Shown here one piece after another: positions 38,258 to 47,708 of a stretch of 64,000 nucleotides of DNA (within the stretch, counting starts at the first letter, position 1; the number at the start of each line of letters is the position of its first letter). This stretch comes from Ruminococcus flavefaciens. GTDB taxonomy: Bacteria > Bacillota > Clostridia > Oscillospirales > Ruminococcaceae. Location of the stretch: contig JAMPAU010000009.1 of the NCBI GenBank assembly GCA_023667045.1, forward strand, positions 1 to 64,000. The letters run 5' to 3'. The notes beneath the pieces are model-generated. The model saw only the letters and a program-made list of their open reading frames with translations. It was not told the DNA's origin and did no database searches. A program made the translations under genes and the position numbers.

Positions 38258-38437
38258 TAATTCTCTCTTTTTATTCTCTAATTTCTCCATGTTATAGAAA
38301 AGCATTGATTTTTATAGTAGCATATGGTATTATAATGTAAAATTAGTGTTAAAGATGTACAATTTATATGAATTTTGTATTTATATATATTGTTTCGTCT
38401 GAACATTAATAAGTAAAATAACAAGGAGGATTTAATT

Positions 38438-39235
38438 ATGCCGACTAATGAAGTGGCAAGAAATTATCAGCAGCCTGAAATGCCAAGAAATGCAGGAGCA
38501 GTGCATCAGCCAGTTGTAATCTGTATTGATACAAGCGGTTCTATGAAAGACCTTGCTGAAGACGGAAGAAAAAAGTATGAGATTGTTGAGGAAATGATTA
38601 ACGGTCTCGCAAACATTGATTTGAGCGATTATGATAAGGAAAACACAGAAATTTGTATTCTTGTTTTTGATGATGATGTTCGCACCCTTGTTGACTGGCG
38701 TTCTCTTGCTTCCTTTGAGGGCGGAATCAAACTTGATGTCGCAGGCTGTACTTCTCTTGGTACTGCTGTTATGACTGCTATTGATAAAACAAGGGAAAGA
38801 AGAAAGGTTTATTATACACAAGGTATTGACAGCAAGAGGGCTCAGATTTTTGTATATACTGACGGTGTAAGCACTGAATCTTTAGATACAGCTTATGCAA
38901 GAGCACAGGAATATTTAAATCGTTCAAAACCTTCTGCTAAGATGTATGTTACTCTTATTCCACCGGCTGTTGACCCGAATGAACTTTTAGGGTTTGGTGA
39001 AGCTGTTACAATTCTTAAGGCAGTCGATTGTGTAAACGGACTTCCTGCCGCTTTTAAGTTTATGCAGGCAAGTGTTGTTGCTGCATCTCAGTCTGTTATT
39101 GGAAGTACAACAGAGACTTCTGTCCCAGATGGAATTAAGCCGTTAAACAGAGGCGGTCTCGACGGAACTACCAAGAATGCAGACGGACAAAAGGTTGTTG
39201 TCAATAAGGTTGATACTGTTGACTGGGATTGGTAA
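38438..39235 (+). CDS. TerY-like von Willebrand factor A protein
   Basis: The 265-residue vWA protein has an intact metal site: VVICIDTSGSMKD (DxSxS) near residue 28, GCTSLGTAV near 107 (threonine), and VYTDGVS near 143 (aspartate). This is the TerY type of small cytoplasmic vWA protein from tellurite-resistance-like systems. It starts after AAGGAGG, 200 bases after the STAND terminator, and leads an operon with PP2C phosphatase and kinase genes 16 bases and then 0 bases apart. That trio is the published TerY-P triad, in which the vWA protein probably serves as a phosphorylated partner or adaptor. Confidence 0.85.
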   Translation: MPTNEVARNYQQPEMPRNAGAVHQPVVICIDTSGSMKDLAEDGRKKYEIVEEMINGLANIDLSDYDKENTEICILVFDDDVRTLVDWRSLASFEGGIKLDVAGCTSLGTAVMTAIDKTRERRKVYYTQGIDSKRAQIFVYTDGVSTESLDTAYARAQEYLNRSKPSAKMYVTLIPPAVDPNELLGFGEAVTILKAVDCVNGLPAAFKFMQASVVAASQSVIGSTTETSVPDGIKPLNRGGLDGTTKNADGQKVVVNKVDTVDWDW

Positions 39236-39251
39236 TTAAGGAGACTGTAAT

Positions 39252-40541
39252 ATGAGCATTATAGCTTATAATTTTTCAGAACGTGGCATTATGCATATGG
39301 AAAATGATATGCCATGTCAGGATAGCAGTGATATATTAACTTATGGTATGTGGAAAGTTGCAGTCGTTGCTGATGGTGTCGGAAGCTGTAAACATTCAGA
39401 TGAAGCGTCAAAAATTGCTGTGAAAGCGGCACTTAAAACAATATATAATTGTTTTCCTAATAACTGTAAAGAAGAAGATATTATATCATTAATAAAAATG
39501 GCTTTTCATTGTGCTGCAAATTCTGTTGAAATGCACGTTAATAATGTAGGTGGTGAATTTAAAGATTATCATACTACACTTGCACTTGCATTATATGACG
39601 GAAAAAATCTTTATTATGGAAATGCAGGAGATTCGGGAATAGTTGCTTTAGATGACTATGGCGAATATCATGTTGTTTCAGAAAAGCAGAATAATGAATA
39701 TGATGAGGTAATTACTCTTTCTTCCCGAACATTTGAGGTTGGTAAGGCTGATTATAATGTTATTGCTGTTTTTTGTATGACAGACGGTCTGCTTGATTGG
39801 GTTGTGCCTAAATCATTATCTGAATCGAAAACTCCTGTATATGTACCACGTGCTAATTTTTTTGTACAGCCTAAGATTTGGCATTGTAAAGAAAAAATCA
39901 GTGAAGATTTTACCACATCATTAAGCAATGGCATTTTGAATAAGTTAAGAAGAATCGTTGCTGATTTAGATGTAGCAGGTAAAGACCTTGAAATTATAAA
40001 ACAGCTTGGAAATCTTACAGACGGAAATCTAAAAGATGACTTATCAGTAGCGGTGCTAATAAATACTAACGCTGATATGTCTGAAGATGAAATAAAATGG
40101 AAAGAACCGGAAAAACCTACAGTAGAAGACATCTACTGTAAAAAATGGGAAGATATATTGGCACTTCACCCAACAGTTGCCAAAAGAGAGTTTCGTGATT
40201 TCATTCAAAAGAATAATCCTAATTGGAATGAAGACGATGTAGATGATTTCGCAGTGCATATTTGGGATTTAATAAAAAGCAAAAAGAAACAAACTTCAGA
40301 AACACCAGTATCATCAACACCGAACAAAGAACAGGTTTCAGAATCAAAAACTCAGCCTACATTATCCTCAAAAAATAATCTAAAGGCTTCAAAATCATCA
40401 ACTAATGAAACTGCTGAGTTGACTGCTAAAACAAAGTCAAAATCTTGGCTGAAAAGAAGTTTTGAGGGACTTTTTCTTGTTAAAGATGATGAGATTGAAG
40501 AAGATAAAGAAAATAATTCCAAAAATTCGGAGGAAGCATAG
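39252..40541 (+). CDS. PP2C-like protein phosphatase of the TerY-P triad
   Basis: The 429-residue protein has a PP2C domain in residues 1-275: motifs MENDMPCQDSS, VAVVADGVGSCKHS, YYGNAGDSGIVAL, CMTDGLLDW and DDLSVAVL supply the metal-binding aspartates. The C-terminal 150 residues contain a helical WxDILxLHPxxAxREFRDF module, then a serine/threonine/lysine-rich low-complexity linker. The ribosome site is AAGGAGA. It should remove phosphates placed by the kinase encoded next. Confidence 0.85.
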   Translation: MSIIAYNFSERGIMHMENDMPCQDSSDILTYGMWKVAVVADGVGSCKHSDEASKIAVKAALKTIYNCFPNNCKEEDIISLIKMAFHCAANSVEMHVNNVGGEFKDYHTTLALALYDGKNLYYGNAGDSGIVALDDYGEYHVVSEKQNNEYDEVITLSSRTFEVGKADYNVIAVFCMTDGLLDWVVPKSLSESKTPVYVPRANFFVQPKIWHCKEKISEDFTTSLSNGILNKLRRIVADLDVAGKDLEIIKQLGNLTDGNLKDDLSVAVLINTNADMSEDEIKWKEPEKPTVEDIYCKKWEDILALHPTVAKREFRDFIQKNNPNWNEDDVDDFAVHIWDLIKSKKKQTSETPVSSTPNKEQVSESKTQPTLSSKNNLKASKSSTNETAELTAKTKSKSWLKRSFEGLFLVKDDEIEEDKENNSKNSEEA

Positions 40542-41927
40542 TTGAAAGTTTATTATGGTGATGATGGACAGAATTATACTTTAATGGATAAGGTTAATGG
40601 AGGCGGAGCAGGAGGAATCTTTCCGATTTTAAATAAGGAAAATCTTATTGCTAAGATATTTCATAAGCGTGAGAAACAACGTGATGATAAAGTTTATGCT
40701 TTAAGGCATTTACCTTGGTCGGAAGATATAAAGAAATTTGTGGTTCTTCCTAAGGTTATTTTGTTTGAAGACCAGATGAGGACAAGGCAATGTGGATTTG
40801 TAATGGATAAAGTTGACTGTTCAACATTACTCACATCAACATATTCAGGAAATCGTCCGCTATCTATAAGAAGACGTGCAATAGTGGGGTTACGTTTGTG
40901 TGAAGCCTTAAGTGCAATACATGATAACGGAGGAAGAAAAAAAGGTATATTGTTGATGGGCGACTTTAATTTCAATAATATTGCAGTTGACAGAACCACT
41001 GGAGATATAAAAATTATTGATACTGATAGTTTTCATTTAACAATTCGCAAAAATGGCAGACCTGTAGTTTTACCATGTACAGAATTATATCCTGATTTCT
41101 TTCCACCTGAAATAACTAAACTTCAAAAAGTACACAACAATGCAACACTTGAACAGCTTTGCTCTCAGGGATATACAACATTTACATTATACACTGACTA
41201 TTATTGTCTGGCTTATCATCTTCATATGCTGTTGTTAAATTGTGCTCCGTTTTCAAAAGCAGGAAGACCGGCATCTATTGTTGGTAAAAATTCTGTTCCG
41301 GCATTGCCTTCAAGAGAATTATTAACAATAAACGGAAACTATTGTTATACAAATTTATTTAGAGGGGACAGCAGATTCGGTGAAACTGTATTGCCGGATT
41401 ACTGTCCAGACTTTAATATTATTACCCCCGAATTGCAGAATTTATTTATACGTGCTTTTCAAGATGGTGCACGTCAGCCAGAATTGCGTCCTACTCCGGA
41501 GGAATTTATAAATGCTTTAAATCCATTTATTGATAATTTAAATTATTGTGAATGTGATAGCTGGAATCATTATCTTCATAAGTCATGGAAAAAGAACTAT
41601 TGTGAATGGTGCAGAATTGACCAAGTAATGAATGCTAAAAAGGCACTGCCAAGTAATATGGAAGATATTCTTTACATGACAGACCAGGAACTTGAATATT
41701 TTGGTCATAGATATGAAACCAAGACTAATAAAAAGGCTCTTGCATATGTGCTTTATGAAGTAGCTTGCAGATATTATAATCGTGGGCATAATGGCACTTC
41801 AAAGTATTTTGCTAAACCAAAAGAAATTGAAAAGCATTTAAAAAAAGCAAGGGAAACCGCAGTAGGCAATGCCCCTGAGCTTATCAGTAAAATAGAAATG
41901 CTGAAAAAGCTTGGACTAAAAAAATAA
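40542..41927 (+). CDS. Protein kinase-like member of the TerY-P triad
   Basis: The start is TTG directly after the phosphatase stop, with GGAGG seven bases upstream. The 461-residue protein has a kinase fold: glycine-rich GGGAGGIF near residue 20, lysine in LIAKIFHK near 36, catalytic-loop LLMGDFNFNNIAVD near 143 (the usual HRD is replaced by GDF) and metal-site IKIIDTDSFH near 161. After residue 330 a cysteine/histidine cluster (CECDSWNHYLH and NYCEWCRI) looks zinc-binding, as in other TerY-P kinases. The last 90 residues are helical. The atypical catalytic loop is seen in this kinase subgroup, so activity is likely but not certain. Confidence 0.8.
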   Translation: MKVYYGDDGQNYTLMDKVNGGGAGGIFPILNKENLIAKIFHKREKQRDDKVYALRHLPWSEDIKKFVVLPKVILFEDQMRTRQCGFVMDKVDCSTLLTSTYSGNRPLSIRRRAIVGLRLCEALSAIHDNGGRKKGILLMGDFNFNNIAVDRTTGDIKIIDTDSFHLTIRKNGRPVVLPCTELYPDFFPPEITKLQKVHNNATLEQLCSQGYTTFTLYTDYYCLAYHLHMLLLNCAPFSKAGRPASIVGKNSVPALPSRELLTINGNYCYTNLFRGDSRFGETVLPDYCPDFNIITPELQNLFIRAFQDGARQPELRPTPEEFINALNPFIDNLNYCECDSWNHYLHKSWKKNYCEWCRIDQVMNAKKALPSNMEDILYMTDQELEYFGHRYETKTNKKALAYVLYEVACRYYNRGHNGTSKYFAKPKEIEKHLKKARETAVGNAPELISKIEMLKKLGLKK

Positions 41928-42015
41928 TGATTATTTGATGAATCTGCATAAATTGAGTTGGATTAAAAGCTGATTCGATTTATGCGGATTATTTTTTTAG
42001 AAAGTGAGAAATTTT

Positions 42016-42423
42016 ATGTTTAAGAAATATTTTGAATCTCCAAGAAAATTTAGTTCTCCTCCCAGAACAAAAGAGTCAAAGCTTTTATTATGCAAATGTG
42101 CAAATACAAAGAAAGAATTTTTTACAAGGTTGGATAGAAAAAAAGGCGAAAGTTTATGGCATTTTGCTTATGCTTTTCCTTTTCATATGTCTTTGAGCGG
42201 TGATTCATGTGTTGCTTCTAAACAAGAAGTTATTAACACTGGAGAAGATACTGAAGATTGGAATGGTTGTCCACATTGCGGAAACCGCTGTACTATTTTT
42301 TGTAATTGTGGTACTATTTTTTGTGCTGAAAGTATAGGAACATTTGTTACCTGTCCTGGCTGTAATCGTTCATATCAGACGTATTCTGCAAGTACGTTTA
42401 ATACTAAAACATCTTCACATTGA
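42016..42423 (+). CDS. TerY-C-type zinc-ribbon protein
   Basis: The protein has 135 residues from the ATG at 42016 (a GTG at 42004 is possible). The C-terminal half has GCPHCGNRCTIFCNCGTIFC and VTCPGCNRSYQT, several CxxC/CxC pairs fitting the TerY-C metal-binding domain. That domain is usually fused to the vWA protein; here it is a separate gene in the same operon. An LCKCANTKKEFF segment at the start adds two more cysteines. Probable adaptor of the triad. Confidence 0.65.
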   Translation: MFKKYFESPRKFSSPPRTKESKLLLCKCANTKKEFFTRLDRKKGESLWHFAYAFPFHMSLSGDSCVASKQEVINTGEDTEDWNGCPHCGNRCTIFCNCGTIFCAESIGTFVTCPGCNRSYQTYSASTFNTKTSSH

Positions 42424-42426
42424 CAT

Positions 42427-43410
42427 ATGTATAAATATTATTATAACAGGTTATCCAAAAAACAACAGTTATTATGCGACCTGATAGTTAGTAAATTATC
42501 TAAATATGAAAATACTATTGATATATTTGACCCGCTTGTAACTCTTGAAAATATATTTGATGTTTTTAATGTTATTGATAAGGATTATCCGGAACTATTT
42601 TATTTGGATATAAAGAATAATGCAATTGAGGTTTCAATGACAGCTATTAGAAAACGAATAAAAGTTAAGTTTATTTATCCTATTGCCGTAATCAAAGACT
42701 ATTGCAACAAGATAGAAAAAATTAAGAAATCATTACAATTATCAGCTAGTAATTGTTCTGCATTGGAAGACAAATTGAAAATGGTTTATACCAGTATTAT
42801 ACGAAATGTACATTATAATTACATATCAATTTCACATTCAGATTATACAATTATCGGACCGCTTTTTAATCATAGTGGAATTTGTGAAGGTTATGCAAAA
42901 ACATTGAAGTTTTTTTGTGATATTGTTGATGTTCACTGTATATTAGTATCCGGCAAAGCTCTGAATTTAGATAATTTTTCAAATGAAGGTCATGCTTGGG
43001 ATATTATAACTTTTGATGATAAAATATACAGTCATGTTGATGCTACATGGGACAGTATAAGATTTCATAAAAAAGTAAATGAATTGTGCTATTTTTTATT
43101 AAGTGATACAAAAATGGAAAATGACCATACATGGAATAAACAAATTGTTCCTAAATGTCTTGGGAATTATAAAGAAGAATCTTTGTGTTTTAATGGTTTG
43201 TCAGAAATAAAAGCACATATTTATGAAACTGTTAGTGATAGAAATAAATTTACATCTTTTGTTACTAATTTAAAGTTTAATTCAACAGAAGAGATAGTCA
43301 ATATTATTTATGGTATGCTTTCAAGATGTCCGCAATATATGGTTAAGCAATTTTATGTTATTTATAATAAAAATTCCAATATAATTGAATGTACATTTGA
43401 ATATTATTAA
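42427..43410 (+). CDS. Transglutaminase-like cysteine-hydrolase-fold protein
   Basis: The 327-residue protein has the Cys-His-Asp set of the transglutaminase-like superfamily: GICEGYAKTLKFFC near residue 150, NEGHAWDIIT near 190 and HVDATWDS near 208. It lacks a signal peptide, so it acts inside the cell. It begins three bases after the TerY-C-like gene and belongs to the same operon; no clear ribosome site is visible. It may be a protease or amide-forming enzyme acting on components of the phospho-signalling module. Confidence 0.75.
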   Translation: MYKYYYNRLSKKQQLLCDLIVSKLSKYENTIDIFDPLVTLENIFDVFNVIDKDYPELFYLDIKNNAIEVSMTAIRKRIKVKFIYPIAVIKDYCNKIEKIKKSLQLSASNCSALEDKLKMVYTSIIRNVHYNYISISHSDYTIIGPLFNHSGICEGYAKTLKFFCDIVDVHCILVSGKALNLDNFSNEGHAWDIITFDDKIYSHVDATWDSIRFHKKVNELCYFLLSDTKMENDHTWNKQIVPKCLGNYKEESLCFNGLSEIKAHIYETVSDRNKFTSFVTNLKFNSTEEIVNIIYGMLSRCPQYMVKQFYVIYNKNSNIIECTFEYY

Positions 43411-43446
43411 TTATGAAATTTTAAAATATATGTATAGGAGAATTTT

Positions 43447-44694
43447 ATGGCGAAAAAATATAATGAAGATGCTGACGGAAAGATTACATTTAACTTAAAT
43501 AACAATAATAGTCCTCAAAAAACACCTAAAGGAAATAAAACAATAGGTCTGTTAACTGCTATTATAGTAATTATCATTGTTATTGCAGTTTTTATTCTTT
43601 TTCTTAATTCAGGAAAGAATGAAAAGCCGACAGATAAATTTTCTGAATATGAAACTTCATATGTAAAGAGCAATAATGATAATAATTCATATGTTAATAT
43701 TGAAGAATCTGCAACTATGTTAAATGATACTATTAATTTTTTGGAAATTGACAGTATTGTTAATTCGGCAATCGCAATTGATAGAATTGAAATTCTTGGA
43801 ATTTCTGATAAAATACAGTCTGAAGATGAGCAAATGACATATGAATTTACATCTTTTGAAGCAGGAACATACAGATTTGAATTATCTGATATTACAAATA
43901 ATGCATTATTTACAATGACACTTTATAATGCAGATATGGAACAGCTTGCATGGGAAAATAACCGCAGTGATGGAAAAGGTATTACATATGATTTGAATAG
44001 CAACTCTGAGTATTTTATTGTTGTCGAACAACAGAATGGAACAGGGTCATACAATCTAAATGTTGGGTGTTCAAAGGGCGTTACAGATGTATCTGAATAT
44101 ACTGAAATAGGCGATAGTATTCAATATACTGACCAAAAAAACAAGTATCTATTTACATCTTCTGAGGCAGGGACATACAGATTTGAATTATCCGATATTA
44201 CAAATAATGCATTATTTACAATGGCACTTTATAATGCAGATATGGAACAGCTTGCATGGGAAAATAACCGCAGTGACGGAGCAGGTATTACTTGTGAATT
44301 GAATGAAAATACGCAATATTTTGTTGTTGTTGAACATCAAGGAAATAATGGTTCTTATAAATTAAATATAGGTTGTCAAAAACCTGTGACAGATATTTCG
44401 TATTATAATGAAATTAGTGATAGTATCCAGTATACTAATCAAAAAAATAAATATTTATTTATACCTTCTGAAACTGGTGAATTTGAGTTTAAGTTATCAG
44501 ATGTTACAAATGACGCATTATTTACAATGGCACTTTATAATGCAGATATGGAACAACTTATATATGAAAATAATCGAAGAAATGATTCAAGTATATATTT
44601 TGATTTAGAAGCTGGCAAACAGTATTTTCTTATGATTATACAGCAGGGCAACTTTGGAAAATATAATCTTTCTTATAGTGTATGTAAGGAATGA
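43447..44694 (+). CDS. Membrane-anchored protein with three 100-residue PPC-like repeats
   Basis: The 415-residue protein has one transmembrane helix at about 33-53 (IGLLTAIIVIIIVIAVFILF) after a short cytoplasmic lead. Outside, three beta-rich repeats of about 100 residues follow, each with TYRFELSDIT, LYNADMEQL and YFxVVEQQ segments. They resemble pre-peptidase C-terminal (PPC) domains. Repeats 1 and 2 are nearly identical at DNA level, 300 bases apart (about 43837-43978 and 44137-44278). It may sense or contact the envelope for the TerY-P module. The ribosome site is ATAGGAG. Confidence 0.7.
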   Translation: MAKKYNEDADGKITFNLNNNNSPQKTPKGNKTIGLLTAIIVIIIVIAVFILFLNSGKNEKPTDKFSEYETSYVKSNNDNNSYVNIEESATMLNDTINFLEIDSIVNSAIAIDRIEILGISDKIQSEDEQMTYEFTSFEAGTYRFELSDITNNALFTMTLYNADMEQLAWENNRSDGKGITYDLNSNSEYFIVVEQQNGTGSYNLNVGCSKGVTDVSEYTEIGDSIQYTDQKNKYLFTSSEAGTYRFELSDITNNALFTMALYNADMEQLAWENNRSDGAGITCELNENTQYFVVVEHQGNNGSYKLNIGCQKPVTDISYYNEISDSIQYTNQKNKYLFIPSETGEFEFKLSDVTNDALFTMALYNADMEQLIYENNRRNDSSIYFDLEAGKQYFLMIIQQGNFGKYNLSYSVCKE

Positions 44695-44726
44695 TATATA
44701 CAGCAAATTTTTAGGAGGTAATTTAT

Positions 44727-44975
44727 ATGTGGAAAGGTCATAAAAAAAGACAGGAGCAGGAAAATCAGAATCAATCACATATTAGTGCAAAATCTCAGAC
44801 AGAGGCTTATAAGGCAAGTTTGAGAGTAACACCAGAACAACAGGAAATTAATAAAAAATGGAATACTGAGCATCAAAAGCAAGGAAATTCCAGTTCGTCA
44901 AGTTCTCCTGACAGCAAAGACAGAGCTGATAGCCTAGACCAGCCCAGAAGAAGAGGATACAGCAGAGGAAGATAA
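44727..44975 (+). CDS. Small charged, disordered protein
   Basis: The 82-residue protein is hydrophilic and low-complexity (glutamine-rich, a run of six serines, and an arginine-rich tail RRRGYSRGR). It starts after TAGGAGG and ends five bases before the VirD4-like ATPase gene. No family is recognised. The serines and the operon context would suit a phosphorylated partner of the kinase or an accessory to the ATPase. Confidence 0.6.
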   Translation: MWKGHKKRQEQENQNQSHISAKSQTEAYKASLRVTPEQQEINKKWNTEHQKQGNSSSSSSPDSKDRADSLDQPRRRGYSRGR

Positions 44976-44979
44976 ATAA

Positions 44980-46302
44980 ATGAATATAAGACTACTTCAA
45001 GGACAAAGTGTTGAGAAAAATCAACCTCCTCAATCATGTGTCAATCCTGTTGTTACTTTAAGTGGAAAGCATAATGGCAAGAGTGCAAAGTTTTATTTAG
45101 ATGAAAGTATATTAAGCAAACATACTTTATTGATAGGCGGAACAGGCTGTGGTAAAACAACTCTTTTCTATCACATTGTTGAACAATTAAAAAACAATAT
45201 GACATCTAATGATGTTATGGTCATATTTGATAGTAAGGGAGATTTTTATGATAAATTTGGTCGTAACAGAAATTCAATTGTTTTAGGAAATTCAAAACAA
45301 TATAGGAATACTTCAGTTAGGTGGAATATTTTCAAAGAAATACTTGCAGATGGTGTTAATGAGAAAGATTATAGGCTTAATATTCGTGAAATAGTTAATG
45401 CATTTTTTAAAGAAAGAATGGAAAAAGGGGATAATCCTTTTTTTCCAACTGCTGCTGCTGAAATTTTCTCTGATATATTACTTTTAATGGTAAGACAGGG
45501 ATTAGAAGAATCTGATTTTAGGTCTGAATATTTTTATAATGAGGATTTGAAAAACGAAATAGATTCAACTACTATTAAAGAACTAATTAATAATTTAAAT
45601 AGTTATCCTGATTTAGCCACTGCAACATCTTATATTGAAGGCGGTTCAGAACAGGGACAAGGTGTTCTTTCAGAAATGTATTCTGTTATCAATCAAATAT
45701 TTATAGGAGTTTTTGCGGAACGTGGAAATAATGATAAATTTTCAATGAGAGAATTTATAAGAAATAAAGGCGGAAAAACTCTGTTTATAGAGTATGATTT
45801 GTCTATTGGAAGTATATTGTCTCCAATATATAGCTTACTTTTTGATTTGTCTTTAAAAGAAGCACTAGGAAGAACTGAAAAAAGCGGAAATGTTTATCTT
45901 ATTTGTGATGAATTTAAGTTGTTGCCGAATTTACAGCATATTGATGATGCAGTAAACTTTGGGCGTAGTTTGGGCGTAAAAGTATTTGCCGGATTGCAAA
46001 GTATCAATCAGCTTACTGAAGTGTATAAAGGAGAAAAAGGAAAAAATATTGCTGCCGGATTTTCTTCTGTTTATGCATTTCATGCTAATGATACAGAGAC
46101 AAGAGAATTTGTTACAGGTCTATTTGGCAAGAATATGTATAGGTTGCAATATCAGGGTTTAGACGGAAAATATAAAGATGAACGAATTGACGGAAATACT
46201 GTTGAAGATTGGAATATGACTTCGCTGAAAGTGGGTGAAGCAATAGTAGGACTTCCTTTTTCACAGCCTTTTAGATTTTTATTCGACGATTATAGGAGAT
46301 GA
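44980..46302 (+). CDS. VirD4/TraG/HerA-like ATPase with intact P-loop
   Basis: The 440-residue protein has Walker A GGTGCGKTTL near residue 53, a DSKGDFYDKFG segment near 84, Walker B VYLICDEFKLLP near 305, and a conserved GLQSINQL segment near 340. This is the layout of type IV coupling proteins and HerA-like pumps, but without N-terminal membrane helices. In this operon, far from any relaxase, it may move DNA or protein as part of stress or defence rather than conjugation. It precedes a degenerate paralogue by four bases. Confidence 0.75.
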   Translation: MNIRLLQGQSVEKNQPPQSCVNPVVTLSGKHNGKSAKFYLDESILSKHTLLIGGTGCGKTTLFYHIVEQLKNNMTSNDVMVIFDSKGDFYDKFGRNRNSIVLGNSKQYRNTSVRWNIFKEILADGVNEKDYRLNIREIVNAFFKERMEKGDNPFFPTAAAEIFSDILLLMVRQGLEESDFRSEYFYNEDLKNEIDSTTIKELINNLNSYPDLATATSYIEGGSEQGQGVLSEMYSVINQIFIGVFAERGNNDKFSMREFIRNKGGKTLFIEYDLSIGSILSPIYSLLFDLSLKEALGRTEKSGNVYLICDEFKLLPNLQHIDDAVNFGRSLGVKVFAGLQSINQLTEVYKGEKGKNIAAGFSSVYAFHANDTETREFVTGLFGKNMYRLQYQGLDGKYKDERIDGNTVEDWNMTSLKVGEAIVGLPFSQPFRFLFDDYRR

Positions 46303-46306
46303 TGTT

Positions 46307-47614
46307 ATGAGCCTTGATAATGATTTTAGATATACAACTAATTTGTTCATTAGAATGTTTAAATTTATATTCAAAATATTTGGAAAAATATTTACATTTT
46401 TAATTGGTCTTTTGAGTTTCGGAGCAATAAAACACAAAATAAATAAGAACAATAAAAAGAATAGAGGGCTAATTGTTGAAAAGCCTCAAGATATAAAGCA
46501 GTTATGTGAAAATGGCATTAATAAAAATATGCTGATTTCGGGTGGGAATTCAAATCTCAGAGCATACATTTTGTCTCAGACATTAAATGATTCATTTACA
46601 TCTTGTAATAATGGAATGATTGTTCTGCATATTGGAGATAATGAGCTTATTAATGCTTTGAATTTATCTAAAAATTTAAACATTTTAAGGGTGGATAGTC
46701 TTACAAAAAATTTTGACCCATTTTATCACCGAACAGATGATGAAATAATACATATTATTTCTGATTCACTGCCTAATAATATGACATTGAATAATAATGC
46801 AATGAGTTTATTACAAGGAATATTATTGTATATTAGAGCAACAGGCGGAACACCGTCATTAATGGCTTTAGAAAAATGTCCATACTATCAGTTAGTTGAT
46901 AAAGTAAATAAAGCTATTGATACTGGTAAGATTTCTGAACAAATCGGAGAGCAAATAATTAGATATTTAATTGCAGGAACATCTGAAATTCAGATTGTAG
47001 CTAATTATATAAACAGCTTATTTAAAGAGTGCAGTTCCATACTGTGTATTGGCAACTATTCTTTATGTACTGATGTAAAAAAGGCTATTGATGACAGACA
47101 AATTCTTGTAATGGATATTTCTACAGCTGCAAATAATATTTTGCTAAATATTATTTTTTCGCAAATTCGAGATATACTTAGATACTCTCCTAATACAAAA
47201 ATCGTTTTGAATAACCTTAATATTAGTTCATCTGAATCTAAGGTTAAAGATTTAATTCAGATTTGTAATAATAATTTGATTTTTTCAACTCAGGATTTGT
47301 ATACGACCTTATCCGGTGATAGTAGCTTATTTGATATTCTTGTTAGTAGAAGTAGTTATAATATTGTAATGCAACATAATAATGCTACAAGTTCAGACAA
47401 ATGGTCTGAAAAAATGGGTGCATATGATAAAATGGAGACTGATTTTGGGTTTGGTGATATATTTCATCCTGGAATGATTTTTGGAAAGAATATGCACGTG
47501 GCTAATAAACAGGAACGTGTTGTAAAACCAGAAGAGATTCAGCGACTTAATTCTAATGAAATGTATATTATGGATGATGTCACAAATAGTCTAAGATTAA
47601 CCTCAATCATGTAA
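46307..47614 (+). CDS. VirD4-like ATPase paralogue with degraded P-loop
   Basis: The 435-residue protein has a hydrophobic N-terminal segment (FIRMFKFIFKIFGKIFTFLI, residues 13-35) and is built like the preceding ATPase, with FDPF, DEIIHIIS and TSTQ-type regions at similar places. The P-loop position reads ISGGNSNLRA near 77, with no lysine-serine/threonine, and the Walker B region (IVLNNLNIS) lacks the acidic pair. It is probably an inactive partner forming mixed rings with the intact ATPase and anchoring them at the membrane. The ribosome site is TAGGAGATG. Confidence 0.65.
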   Translation: MSLDNDFRYTTNLFIRMFKFIFKIFGKIFTFLIGLLSFGAIKHKINKNNKKNRGLIVEKPQDIKQLCENGINKNMLISGGNSNLRAYILSQTLNDSFTSCNNGMIVLHIGDNELINALNLSKNLNILRVDSLTKNFDPFYHRTDDEIIHIISDSLPNNMTLNNNAMSLLQGILLYIRATGGTPSLMALEKCPYYQLVDKVNKAIDTGKISEQIGEQIIRYLIAGTSEIQIVANYINSLFKECSSILCIGNYSLCTDVKKAIDDRQILVMDISTAANNILLNIIFSQIRDILRYSPNTKIVLNNLNISSSESKVKDLIQICNNNLIFSTQDLYTTLSGDSSLFDILVSRSSYNIVMQHNNATSSDKWSEKMGAYDKMETDFGFGDIFHPGMIFGKNMHVANKQERVVKPEEIQRLNSNEMYIMDDVTNSLRLTSIM

Positions 47615-47708
47615 AGTATTATACATGATGTAAAATTATAAATTTAGAAAATAGGCTAATGGAAGTTTTTCTTTTAATGATAAAAATAAACTTAATAGAG
47701 GTGTTAAA

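Noticed and set aside
44980-47614. Conjugative coupling proteins of an ICE
   Set aside because: VirD4-like motifs are present, but no relaxase, VirB4 or mating-channel gene lies near, and the operon is tied to the TerY-P genes instead.
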